Shown here in pieces: positions 23,383 to 31,727 of a stretch of 48,860 nucleotides of DNA. Made by a program: the position numbers and the translations under genes. The DNA comes from Proteiniclasticum sp. GTDB taxonomy: Bacteria > Bacillota > Clostridia > Clostridiales > Clostridiaceae. The stretch's first letter is position 1. Each line of letters opens with the position of its first letter. The notes under the pieces were generated by a model. The model ran no database searches. It was not told the DNA's origin and saw only the letters and a program-made list of their open reading frames with translations. Where the stretch lies: NCBI RefSeq assembly GCF_003514505.1, contig NZ_DOPX01000022.1, forward strand, positions 1 through 48,860, in the 5' to 3' direction.

Positions 23383-24204
23383 ATGAAAGTGACAGTGCTT
23401 CTGGAAAATGATCTGGAGAGAGAAGACCTCATGAATGCCCATGGCATTTCTTTTTACATAGAAACAGAGGAGAAGAAGATTCTCTTTGATTTTGGTCCCG
23501 ATGACTCTTTTCGAAAAAACAGTGAGAAACTGGGGATAGATCTTAAAGAAGTGGATCTGGCCGTGCTTTCCCACGGGCATAAGGATCATGGGGGCGGACT
23601 TTCTGAGTTTCTACATTATAATAAGAAAGCAAAGGTCTATATACAGGAAGAGGCTTTTCTTCCCCATTACTCCAAGCGGGAAAACGGGGAGATGAATCCC
23701 CTGGGGCTGGAGGAGCATCTCATAAGACACCCTCAAGTGGTTCTTTTACAAGGAGACCATGTGATTTCTGAGAAGCTTCAGCTTCTATCGGTGGTAGATA
23801 GAAAAGATATGCTCCCGCCAGGAAATGAGACCCTCTATATGGAAAAGGCAGGAAAGATTCTTACGGATGATTTTCATCATGAACAGCATCTGGTGGTGAA
23901 AGAAGGGGAGAAGACCATTCTTTTTTCCGGCTGCGGTCATCAGGGAATCCTTAATATTCTCAGGACGTCAGAAGAGAAAATGCACTGCAACATAGATGCA
24001 GTCTTTGGGGGTTTCCATATCAAAAAGCCCTCCAAAGTGCATCCGGACCCATTCTATGTGGAGCATCTGGCCAGGAAGCTTTCTGAAAAAGAAGCGAAAT
24101 ATTATACCTGTCACTGCACTGGAAGAAAAATGTATGGAAAGCTTCAGGAGACGTTAAAAACAGACATCGACTATGTGAGAACAGGGCGGGTGGTAGAGCT
24201 ATAG
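23383..24204 (+). CDS. MBL-fold metallo-hydrolase
   Basis: Metallo-beta-lactamase-fold protein, 273 aa, cytoplasmic. The metal motif SHGHKDHGGG is at about residues 64-73. Further ligands are in FSGCGHQGI (about 185) and in GGFHIKK. The C-terminal segment YYTCHCTGRKMYGKLQE is typical of the subgroup annotated as dihydropterin-methyl-aminobenzene-phosphate synthase-like. The physiological substrate of this subgroup in clostridia is not settled, so only the fold is called. It has its own promoter with an inverted repeat. Confidence 0.88.
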   Translation: MKVTVLLENDLEREDLMNAHGISFYIETEEKKILFDFGPDDSFRKNSEKLGIDLKEVDLAVLSHGHKDHGGGLSEFLHYNKKAKVYIQEEAFLPHYSKRENGEMNPLGLEEHLIRHPQVVLLQGDHVISEKLQLLSVVDRKDMLPPGNETLYMEKAGKILTDDFHHEQHLVVKEGEKTILFSGCGHQGILNILRTSEEKMHCNIDAVFGGFHIKKPSKVHPDPFYVEHLARKLSEKEAKYYTCHCTGRKMYGKLQETLKTDIDYVRTGRVVEL

Positions 24205-24261
24205 AGGGCTTGGAAAGTTTAAAATCAGCTTGAGAATCGGAGGGGCTTTACTGAGATGGCA

Positions 24262-24299
24262 AAAATACGGGAGAGAAGCCTTTGCTTTTCTCCCGTTTG
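24262..24299. terminator. Bidirectional terminator
   Basis: A stem with arms ACGGGAGA and TCTCCCGT (24267 and 24296 as outer ends) lies between convergent genes. The minus-strand reading ends in ATTTTTGC. Confidence 0.7.
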
Positions 24300-24309
24300 G
24301 TCGTAGTTC

Positions 24310-24930
24310 TTATTCTGGCAGTGTATAGTTTCCCGAAGAGATTTCCCAAAGGTACAGTGAAGCCAAGGTGCCATAGGGGGAGAATCTCTGCCGGTAGGTT
24401 TCAAAGATCTCTTTGGTGATGGTTTCATGGCCATAGAGCATCATCAGTCCTTTTCTGATGGCAAGATCTCCATAGCTTAAGACATCCTTCCTGCCCATGG
24501 TGAAGATGAGCAGCATTTCTGCAGTCCAGGGACCGATGCCTGGAAGCTTCACAAGCTCCTTTATGACCTCCTCATCTGAGAGGCCGTAAAGGTTCTTTAG
24601 AGAAATCTCGTTTTTTAGCACCATTTCCGCGGTGCCTTTCAGGTAGCCCGCTTTCCGGAAACTGATGCCAAGGCTTTGGATTTCTTCCAAAGTGGCCGCT
24701 GCGATGTGTTCCGGCGTGATGGCAGAGAAGTAGTCTAGAAACCTTTTCCAGACGGTTTCCTGAGCTTTCATGGATATCTGCTGACCCACAATGTTGTTGA
24801 TGAGGCTCCGGAAAAGATCCTCATCGGTTTCTCTGGTGTAGAAGGGTAGAATCTCCATGGCTTTCGCCAGTCTCTCATCTTTCTTTTTTAAGTTCTCAAA
24901 GTCATTTTTGCTGAAGGTTAGCTTTCCCAA
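24310..24930 (-). CDS. DNA-3-methyladenine glycosylase (AlkA-like, HhH-GPD)
   Basis: Base-excision repair enzyme removing alkylated purines, 206 aa. The helix-hairpin-helix is LVKLPGIGPWTAEMLL (about residues 125-140), followed by the catalytic Asp in SYGDLAIRKG (about 153). The N-terminal half contains SLINNIVGQQIS, the conserved HhH-GPD start. It lacks the iron-sulfur loop of Nth/MutY. The start is TTG at 24930, eight bases after AAGGAGA. It is short for AlkA because the N-terminal beta domain is missing, as in the minimal Mag-type enzymes. An AlkD-like gene lies 1.1 kb away on the other strand. Confidence 0.92.
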   Translation of the reverse strand: MGKLTFSKNDFENLKKKDERLAKAMEILPFYTRETDEDLFRSLINNIVGQQISMKAQETVWKRFLDYFSAITPEHIAAATLEEIQSLGISFRKAGYLKGTAEMVLKNEISLKNLYGLSDEEVIKELVKLPGIGPWTAEMLLIFTMGRKDVLSYGDLAIRKGLMMLYGHETITKEIFETYRQRFSPYGTLASLYLWEISSGNYTLPE

Positions 24931-25288
24931 AACAGTTGTCTCCTTTTTCCAGTGATTCCATGGTGGCAGAATGGCAGAATGATCTTTTGATCAATTTATT
25001 TTTCTGGAGCAAAGAAGGTGCTTCAGGCACACTTCCCTTTGATTTCATTATATAGGTGCAGAGTCTCCGATAAAAGAGAAAGCAGAGGAAACTACATAGA
25101 AAATCATGGGTTTCCACTTTTTCAACCTGAATTTTGGAGAAAAAGAAGCGATTTCTATGAAATATAGCACTTCGGATGAAGAAGATAGCAAGAAAATAGA
25201 AATATATAGTGAAAAATAAAGGGTTTTTCTGTTTTGCAGAGAATAAAGAATAAAGAGAAGTCTGATTATTTTTGTGTGTGGAGGCGTC
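24931..25288. other. Intergenic region, divergent glycosylase and CPBP genes
   Basis: No convincing gene in 358 bases. A minus-strand TATAAT at 25047-25052 could serve the glycosylase gene, though its -35 is weak. A small palindrome TGATC-TTTT-GATCA lies near 24980. No clear promoter was found for the plus-strand CPBP gene. Confidence 0.5.
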
Positions 25289-26011
25289 ATGGGAGAAATT
25301 TTTGGAAGAGAACGGAGACTGACAGAGGGAAGATGGATTGTAGCAATTCTTCTTCTAGGCAGTCTTCTGACATTTTTTGTGGATGCAATGTTTGATGTTG
25401 GGTATTGGGGGCGATCATTTTTTAAGCTTTTTCTGTTTTTAGGCATGCCCCTTGTGCTGCACCTTTCCTTTCATGAGGTGAATGTGTTCACGGTGCTGGA
25501 TACCCGGAGGGAAAAGGGCAGTTTCAGAAAGTCTGTGCTACTGGGGGTTCTTGTGTATGTGCTGCTTCTGGGACTTTATCTTGTGATTCAGCAGTTCATC
25601 TCCTTAGAGACTATTGAAGGGGCCATTTCGGAGAATTTCATGGTGGACCGGAATAATTTTGTGCTGGTGGCCCTTTATATCTCCTTTGTAAATTCTTTTC
25701 TGGAAGAGTTTTTCTTCCGGGGCTTTGGGTATCTCAAGCTGAGAAGATCCTTCGGCAAAGGCAGTGCCTATGTGTTCTCCAGTCTCCTTTTTGCCCTGTA
25801 CCACATCGGTATGGTGGACGGCTGGGCGAACCCTCTTATTACAGGGCTGGCGATTCTTGGCCTCTTCTTGTCCGGCATCTTCTTCAATCTTCTGAATGAT
25901 AAGAATGGCAACATCTATAACAGCTATATGGTGCACATGTTCGCAAACTTTGCCATCAACACCGTAGGTCTTCATATGTTCGGCATCATTCATCTGCCTT
26001 TTTTGGGATAA
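25289..26011 (+). CDS. CPBP-family intramembrane metalloprotease
   Basis: Membrane protease of the CAAX/Abi (Rce1-like) family, 240 aa, six or seven membrane helices. The three family motifs are present: EEFFFRG (about 139), FALYHIG (His about 171) and HMFANFAIN (about 217). Members process prenyl-type or peptide substrates, or give self-immunity to bacteriocins; none is identifiable here. The ATG at 25289 is chosen for the GGAGG site five bases upstream. It is followed after 12 bases by the AlkD-like gene, presumably in one transcript. Confidence 0.9.
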   Translation: MGEIFGRERRLTEGRWIVAILLLGSLLTFFVDAMFDVGYWGRSFFKLFLFLGMPLVLHLSFHEVNVFTVLDTRREKGSFRKSVLLGVLVYVLLLGLYLVIQQFISLETIEGAISENFMVDRNNFVLVALYISFVNSFLEEFFFRGFGYLKLRRSFGKGSAYVFSSLLFALYHIGMVDGWANPLITGLAILGLFLSGIFFNLLNDKNGNIYNSYMVHMFANFAINTVGLHMFGIIHLPFLG

Positions 26012-26023
26012 AGGAGGGATCTT

Positions 26024-26689
26024 ATGGACGTGAAAAAACTGGAAAGAATGCTGAGAGAAAAGAAAAATCTTGAGAATCAGCTCCCCATGGAAAAGTATAT
26101 GAGAAACCAGTTTCCGTTTCTGGGCATCAAGACTCCGGAAAGAAGAGCGATTCTGAAGGCGTTTCTGAAAGAGGAGCAGGATTCTTTTTTCCTGGAGGAT
26201 GCGGAGTATCTCTACAGTCTTCCCGAGCGGGAGTTTAAGTATGCGGCCATCCATCTACTGGAGAAGTTCCAGAAAGGATGGTCCTTTAAGGATCTTACAA
26301 GGCTACTCACCATGGCGCTGACAGAGCCCTGGTGGGACACCATCGATAGCTTTGCACCGAGTATTTTTGGCCCCATGGCCCTTCGGGAAGAAGCGGTGAA
26401 AGAAGCCATGAGAGCGCTCATCTATGAAGAGAATATCTGGAAGAAGAGAATTTCCATTCTCTTTCAGCTGAAGTACAAGGGCAAGATGGACGAAGATCTT
26501 TTGCAGGAAGCGATCCTCAATAATCTTCACACGAAAGAGTTCTTTGTGGACAAAGCCATTGGATGGGTGCTTCGGGAGTATGCCAAGACCAAAGAGGACT
26601 TTGTCCTTGAGTTTCTGAAAACAGAAGGGCTTTCTTCTCTTTCCAGAAGAGAAGGGGGAAAGCATCTTTCAGATAAAATACTGTGGTAA
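26024..26689 (+). CDS. AlkD-like DNA alkylation repair protein
   Basis: HEAT-repeat DNA glycosylase family that excises cationic or bulky alkyl adducts, 221 aa. AlkD features are the QFPFLGIKTPERR segment (about residues 28-40), TEPWWDTIDSFAP with the conserved Trp/Asp (about 100-110) and DKAIGWVLREYAK (about 178-190). The ribosome site AAAGGAGG precedes ATG. It is in the same transcript as the CPBP gene. Confidence 0.93.
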   Translation: MDVKKLERMLREKKNLENQLPMEKYMRNQFPFLGIKTPERRAILKAFLKEEQDSFFLEDAEYLYSLPEREFKYAAIHLLEKFQKGWSFKDLTRLLTMALTEPWWDTIDSFAPSIFGPMALREEAVKEAMRALIYEENIWKKRISILFQLKYKGKMDEDLLQEAILNNLHTKEFFVDKAIGWVLREYAKTKEDFVLEFLKTEGLSSLSRREGGKHLSDKILW

Positions 26690-26742
26690 AATGGAAGTAA
26701 ATAGAGATACGTGTTGTCAGTTGGCGTTTAGGAGGGGTTTTT

Positions 26743-27108
26743 GTGGCAGTGAGAAAAGAGAAAGAGCTTGAGGTGAATGTGCCTTTAAACAAAGCTTTTC
26801 AGATGATTGAGTCGGAGTTTCGTAAAATGACGGAGACGGTGATGGAAGAAAGAGAACTGACGGAGACGGCAGGGTTCTTCAAGATTTTCTTCAAAAAGTC
26901 CATGGTATCCAATGGAGAGTACCTGACGGTGAATATGGAAAAACTTGATGAAGAGAAGATGAAGCTGTCCATGGTCTCAGAATCCAAGGTGGAAAAGACA
27001 GTCTATGACTGGGGAAAGAATGAAAAGAACATGAAGCTCATTCTAGAAATTTTAGGAGTGGTGAAAAGAGATGAAAAGAAGGGAGTATATTACCCGGGAC
27101 GAAGATGA
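26743..27108 (+). CDS. Hypothetical protein, 121 aa
   Basis: Not recognised. It starts GTG at 26743 behind GGAGGGG and reads MAVRKEKELEVNVPLNKAFQ. The protein is soluble and charged, with an alpha-beta look (EYLTVNMEKLDEEKMKLSMVSE) reminiscent of SRPBCC/START-type small-molecule folds, but no motif proves this. Its end overlaps msrB by 38 bases, so the two are translated together. Confidence 0.7.
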   Translation: MAVRKEKELEVNVPLNKAFQMIESEFRKMTETVMEERELTETAGFFKIFFKKSMVSNGEYLTVNMEKLDEEKMKLSMVSESKVEKTVYDWGKNEKNMKLILEILGVVKRDEKKGVYYPGRR

Positions 27109-27535
27109 AATAAGGAAGGAGCTCACGGAGCTTCAGATCCATGTGACACGAGAAAACGGCACAGAAATGCCCCATAGAAATGAATATGACCAAAACTTCG
27201 AAGAAGGGATCTATGTGGACCTTTATACAGGGGAACCCTTGTTCTCAAGTCTTGACAAGTATGATGCGGGCTGCGGATGGCCGAGCTTCACAAAACCCAT
27301 TGAGAAGCGGGTGGTGAAGGAGAAGGCGGATTTCACCTATGGTATGCACCGCATTGAGGTGAGATCCAAAGGTTCCGATGCGCATCTGGGTCATGTGTTC
27401 ACAGATGGACCCAAGGAAAAGGGAGGGCTCCGGTACTGCATCAATTCTGCCGCCATGCATTTTATTCCGAAGGAGAAGCTGGTGGAGGAAGGGTACGAGG
27501 AGTATCTGGATCTTTTTGAGGAAACAGAAAAATAG
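27071..27535 (+). CDS. msrB: Peptide methionine (R)-S-oxide reductase
   Basis: Reduces methionine-R-sulfoxide in proteins, 154 aa. Signatures are YDAGCGWPSFTKP, VRSKGSDAHLGHVFTDGP and the catalytic Cys in RYCINSAAMHFIP. The two CxxC zinc motifs of the E. coli-type enzyme are absent (GEPLFSSLDKY has no Cys), so this is the zinc-free form. There is no fused MsrA domain. The ATG lies inside the preceding gene, and GTG of the response regulator follows 48 bases after the stop. Confidence 0.95.
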   Translation: MKRREYITRDEDEIRKELTELQIHVTRENGTEMPHRNEYDQNFEEGIYVDLYTGEPLFSSLDKYDAGCGWPSFTKPIEKRVVKEKADFTYGMHRIEVRSKGSDAHLGHVFTDGPKEKGGLRYCINSAAMHFIPKEKLVEEGYEEYLDLFEETEK

Positions 27536-27583
27536 AAGACACAGGTTGTGATAAAGAATCACATAAGTACTGGAGGTGCAGGT

Positions 27584-28255
27584 GTGAAAAACATACTGAT
27601 TGTGGAAGATGAAAGAAGACTGGCAAGATTCATGGAGCTTGAGCTGACCCACGAAGGCTATAATGTGGACATTGTGGCAGATGGTCAAAGTGCACTTATG
27701 AATCTCATGAACAAAGAATATGATGTGATGCTTCTGGATCTCATGATTCCCATTGTGGATGGCATTGAGGTGACCAAACGGGCCAGGACCTTTACCGATA
27801 TTCCCATCATCATGATTACAGCTAGGGATGGACTGGAAGACAAGGTCAAGGGATTTGACATCGGAGCAGATGAATACATGACAAAGCCCTTTGAGATGGA
27901 AGAGCTTCTTGCGAGGCTCCGGGCACTGTTCCGTAAAAATGAGCCCAAGGAGAAGGAGAGCAAGGTCTTAAGCTTCAGAGGACTTTCTGTGAACCGGGAG
28001 AACTATGAGGTGCTTCGGGATGGGGAAAGAAAAGAGCTCACAAAAAAAGAGTTTGATCTTCTGACCTATCTTCTGGAAAATCAGGGCATCGTCCTGACCC
28101 GGGAGAAGATCCTGAACAACGTCTGGGGATTTGATTTTGAGGGAGAAACCAATGTGGTGGATGTGTACATCCGTTTTCTCAGAAGCAAACTCGATGACGG
28201 CTATGAGGACAAGCTGATTCACACCGTCCGAGGTGCCGGATACATCATCCGTTAG
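27584..28255 (+). CDS. OmpR/PhoB-type response regulator
   Basis: Two-component regulator, 223 aa. The receiver domain (about 1-115) has the acidic pocket ED after VKNILIVEDE, phospho-acceptor Asp in DVMLLDLMIP and Lys in MTKPFEM. The C-terminal winged helix (about 130-222) has LTKKEFDLLTYLLENQG and VDVYIRFLRSKLDD. GTG at 27584 is chosen for the GGAGGTG five bases before. The kinase follows after five bases. The pair resembles ArlRS/CssRS-type systems, but the signal is not known. Confidence 0.93.
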   Translation: MKNILIVEDERRLARFMELELTHEGYNVDIVADGQSALMNLMNKEYDVMLLDLMIPIVDGIEVTKRARTFTDIPIIMITARDGLEDKVKGFDIGADEYMTKPFEMEELLARLRALFRKNEPKEKESKVLSFRGLSVNRENYEVLRDGERKELTKKEFDLLTYLLENQGIVLTREKILNNVWGFDFEGETNVVDVYIRFLRSKLDDGYEDKLIHTVRGAGYIIR

Positions 28256-28260
28256 GTGAC

Positions 28261-29616
28261 ATGATGAGACGATTGAAACTGTCCACAAAAATCACCTGGA
28301 ACTACGCGCTGATTTTCACAAGCATTCTTCTCATCATCAATCTGGCTGTTTTTTTCAGCACTCAGCTGTATAACAGGCTCAGTGCGAATAATGAGGTGGA
28401 GCAGCTGGCGGCGGCTCTGGAAGAGAAGCTACTTTCAGGAGAAGCGCTTACCCGGGAACTGTTCTTTGAAGAAGGGATCCTTTATCCTCTTTATGCGGAG
28501 GCGGAGTCCGGAGATATGCTTATGAAGTCAGAAGAACTTCTGACGCTCACAAATCAAGAAGAATGGATGATTGAAAGAACACTGGGGGAGAAAAGGAAGA
28601 GGTCCGATGATCTTGTCATAGAGGAGCTTCGGGTGGCTGCTCCTTCAGGCATTGTCACTTTACGTGTGGTGAAGGATCTTTCGGTATATCATTTTATGAA
28701 CTCTGTGACTTTGGTGACCCTCATCATCGCTTCTCTTTTGGGGATTCTGGTGAGCTATGTGGTGGGATACTTCATGTCCAGACAGAGTTTTCAGCCCATC
28801 CTTGCCATGACGAAATCCGCCGCAGCCATTGGTCCGTCGAACCTTCATGACCGCATTGAGGTGCCGGAGGTGAAGGATGAGCTGAAGGAGCTTTCTGAAA
28901 CCTTCAATGGGCTTCTGGACAGAATCGATGATGCTTATTCCAAGCAGGCCCAGTTTGTATCGGATGCTTCTCATGAGCTGAGAACGCCTCTTACGGTGAT
29001 CAAGGGCTACAACGATCTTCTGAACCGGTGGGGAAAAGAAGATCCTGAAATCCTATCAGAAGCCATTGAGGCCATCCGGCTGGAAACGGACAATATGAGC
29101 ATGCTGGTGGAGAATCTTCTCTTCATTGCAAAGGGAGAGAACCGGAAAATGAAACTGTCTCCTGTTACTTTTTCGGTGAAGGAGCTTCTTGCGGAAACAG
29201 CCAAGGACTTTTCACTCAGTGTGCCAGGCAGAGTGTTTCAAGTGGAGGCCGAAGAGTTTTCGGTGACCCAGGACCGCAGAATGATGAAGCAGCTTTTAAG
29301 AATCTTTCTGGAGAACAGTGTGAAATTCACGAAGGAGGGCAGCACCATCACCCTGCGTGCCAAGGATCAGGGAGACCGGTACTGTCTACAGGTGGAGGAT
29401 CAGGGGGAAGGCATCGCCAAGGAGGACCTGAAGAATGTCTTTGAACGTTTCTATGTGGGAGAAAAAGCAAGAACCAAGGATAAGGCGGGTTCGGGCCTAG
29501 GCCTTTCCATTGCAAAATGGATTGTGGATACCCACGGAGGAGAAGTACAGGCAAGGAGCACCCTTGGGGAAGGAACCACCATGGAAGCCGTGTTTCCTAA
29601 GACCATGCAGATCTAA
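28261..29616 (+). CDS. Sensor histidine kinase
   Basis: Membrane sensor, 451 aa. One helix at about residues 12-35 and another at about 155-175 flank an extracytoplasmic sensor of about 120 residues, followed by HAMP. The dimerisation domain has the phospho-His in SDASHELRTPLTVI (about 240). The ATPase domain has the N box ENSVKFT, G1 DQGEGI, F box FERFY and G2 GSGLGLSI. It phosphorylates the regulator encoded just upstream. The sensor domain gives no ligand clue. Confidence 0.94.
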   Translation: MMRRLKLSTKITWNYALIFTSILLIINLAVFFSTQLYNRLSANNEVEQLAAALEEKLLSGEALTRELFFEEGILYPLYAEAESGDMLMKSEELLTLTNQEEWMIERTLGEKRKRSDDLVIEELRVAAPSGIVTLRVVKDLSVYHFMNSVTLVTLIIASLLGILVSYVVGYFMSRQSFQPILAMTKSAAAIGPSNLHDRIEVPEVKDELKELSETFNGLLDRIDDAYSKQAQFVSDASHELRTPLTVIKGYNDLLNRWGKEDPEILSEAIEAIRLETDNMSMLVENLLFIAKGENRKMKLSPVTFSVKELLAETAKDFSLSVPGRVFQVEAEEFSVTQDRRMMKQLLRIFLENSVKFTKEGSTITLRAKDQGDRYCLQVEDQGEGIAKEDLKNVFERFYVGEKARTKDKAGSGLGLSIAKWIVDTHGGEVQARSTLGEGTTMEAVFPKTMQI

Positions 29617-29641
29617 GCAGCAAATTTTGCTGCTTTTTTTT
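29616..29641 (+). terminator. Terminator of the two-component operon
   Basis: An 8-bp stem (AGCAGCAA with TTGCTGCT) starting at the stop codon is followed by eight T residues. Confidence 0.85.
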
Positions 29642-29774
29642 GTTTTCATTTTGAATAAAGAATTATATAATAAATAGTACTACATTCATTTCTTCCTTCG
29701 ACATAAAACTATGACATTCATACCCGGGAAGCGTGATAATGATGATGGAGATATGGGCAAAATAGGAGTTGGAA

Positions 29775-31727
29775 ATGAAAAATATCAGATGGGTCTTTGT
29801 TTTTATGTCGGTTCTGATCGCTGTCAGCATCGGTTTTTATTATGTTTTTATGGGAAACTCAACTTTTTATGTAAAAGATGGGATTCTGGATTTCAAAAGT
29901 ATAGAGTGGCCGGGAAACAGCTACATTGAACTCAACGGAGAGTGGGAGTTTTATTATAACGAACTCATCCAGCCAGGGCAGTTTGATGGAAAGGATAAGC
30001 GGTATATTGAAGTGCCTGGCATCTGGAGCCGGGATGTGGAAGGGGAGACTTATCCTGTAAAAGGCTTCGGCACCTATCGGCTTCTTCTGAAGAATATCCC
30101 CCAGGACAGCGATGTGGCGCTGAAAAAAACCAGTATCCGCAATGCCAGCAGAATCTATATCAATGGGGATCTTCTGGCAGAGGATGGGGTTGTGTCAGAA
30201 ACCCTCGAGAAAAGCGTTCCTGGAAATCAGCCTCAGCTGATTTTTCTTCGCTTACCAAAAGGAGAGACGGAAATTGTCCTTCATGTATCCAACCATGAGT
30301 ATGTGCAAGGGGGCATCGCAAGGCCATTACAGTTCGGAAATCCGGTGGCGCTCCAGAATCGTCATGACCGGAATCTTCTTTTTGAATTTTCCATGACCAC
30401 GGTGAGTGTTCTGGTGGGGCTTCTTTACCTTATTTTATATCTGTCCAGCAGCTATTATCGGAAGGAAGAGCCTGCAGTGCTGTCTCTTTCTCTGAGCACC
30501 ATTTTTCTGGGGCTCATGGGCACCATGTACGGCGAACGGATTCTGGGCATTCTCTTTCCTTCTCTCAGTATGGATGGGATATTCCGGATCGGCCATGGAC
30601 TGGCGGCCAGTGCTATGCTCTGGATGCTTTCTCTCTTTCACAAGCTGTATGAGGATTTTCTTCCAAGGCTTCATAAGAATGTGCTCAGTGTGATTTTTGG
30701 GATGATGTTTGTTTTTATTCTCTTTTTTCCCTTGCATATCTATATGTATGCCCTGCAGTTTTATTTTTATTTTTCCACCATGGTGTTTTTCGTGCTGTGG
30801 GTCCGTGTGCTGAGCTGGATTTTTCAGCGGCGAAACACCTTAGAGAAAAACATCACCGAGCATCTTCTCTATGCCACGGCGATTTTTTCAGCATTCTTAT
30901 TCTATTTTGATGAAATGCTCTACAGCATTGGCAATACAGACACCATGCATCTTTCGTTTCTTGCCATCGGGATGTACAGTGTGGCCATGGCGTCTCTTCT
31001 TTTATACCGGTATACCCTTCACTACAGAAGAAGCAGAGAGCTGTCCATGGAACTTCTCCAGACCTTGGATGAACTTGCAAAGCAGCACAATATGGTAGAG
31101 GAGAAGGAAATTTCTTTTCTTCAAGCGCAAATCAAACCTCATTTTCTCTTTAATACGCTCAATGTCATTTCATCCCAGATCCTGGTGGATCCCGAAAAAG
31201 CCCATGATCTGGTATCCACTTTGGGAGAGTACCTCCATGCGAAGTTTGACTTCGAAAACACGCACAAGTGGATCCATCTGGAGGAAGAGCTTACCATGGT
31301 GGGGTCTTATCTGGAGCTGGAACAGTCGAGGTTTGAGGAACGGCTGAGGGTCATTTGGGATGTGGAGGAGAATCTTCATTTTCTTCTTCCTCCTTTTACG
31401 CTCCAGCCTCTGGTGGAAAATGCCATTCGTCATGGACTCATGGAGAAACTTGAGGGCGGAAAAGTGAAGATTTCTGTCTATCAGAAAGAGGAGAGCTATG
31501 TCATCTCCATTGCGGATGATGGCGTTGGGATTCCAGAAGAAATCATCCAGTCTGTCCTTCAAAAAGACGGCTTGAGCCGAGGGGTGGGCCTCATCAATGT
31601 GCACAGAAGGCTGAAACTTCTTTATGAGGAAGGACTTCATATAGAAAGCGGTCTGGATGAGGGGACTCTGGTTTATTTCAAAATACCTGTAGAGGATGTG
31701 AATTCAAATGAAATATGTGCTGATTGA
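29775..31727 (+). CDS. 7TM-DISM/LytS-type sensor histidine kinase
   Basis: Membrane kinase, 650 aa. A helix (about 5-25) precedes an extracytoplasmic beta-rich domain (about 30-200; ELNGEWEFYYNE, VPGIW, GFGTYRLLL) that resembles the carbohydrate-binding-like DISM extracellular domain. Seven helices (about 205-430) follow. The kinase part is of the His_kinase/LytS type: QAQIKPHFLFNTLNVISS with the phospho-His (about 458), and ENAIRHG and DDGVGI in the ATPase. ATG at 29775 has AGGAG six bases upstream. Ligand unknown; a sugar or envelope fragment is plausible from the domain. It overlaps the response regulator gene by 20 bases. Confidence 0.88.
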   Translation: MKNIRWVFVFMSVLIAVSIGFYYVFMGNSTFYVKDGILDFKSIEWPGNSYIELNGEWEFYYNELIQPGQFDGKDKRYIEVPGIWSRDVEGETYPVKGFGTYRLLLKNIPQDSDVALKKTSIRNASRIYINGDLLAEDGVVSETLEKSVPGNQPQLIFLRLPKGETEIVLHVSNHEYVQGGIARPLQFGNPVALQNRHDRNLLFEFSMTTVSVLVGLLYLILYLSSSYYRKEEPAVLSLSLSTIFLGLMGTMYGERILGILFPSLSMDGIFRIGHGLAASAMLWMLSLFHKLYEDFLPRLHKNVLSVIFGMMFVFILFFPLHIYMYALQFYFYFSTMVFFVLWVRVLSWIFQRRNTLEKNITEHLLYATAIFSAFLFYFDEMLYSIGNTDTMHLSFLAIGMYSVAMASLLLYRYTLHYRRSRELSMELLQTLDELAKQHNMVEEKEISFLQAQIKPHFLFNTLNVISSQILVDPEKAHDLVSTLGEYLHAKFDFENTHKWIHLEEELTMVGSYLELEQSRFEERLRVIWDVEENLHFLLPPFTLQPLVENAIRHGLMEKLEGGKVKISVYQKEESYVISIADDGVGIPEEIIQSVLQKDGLSRGVGLINVHRRLKLLYEEGLHIESGLDEGTLVYFKIPVEDVNSNEICAD

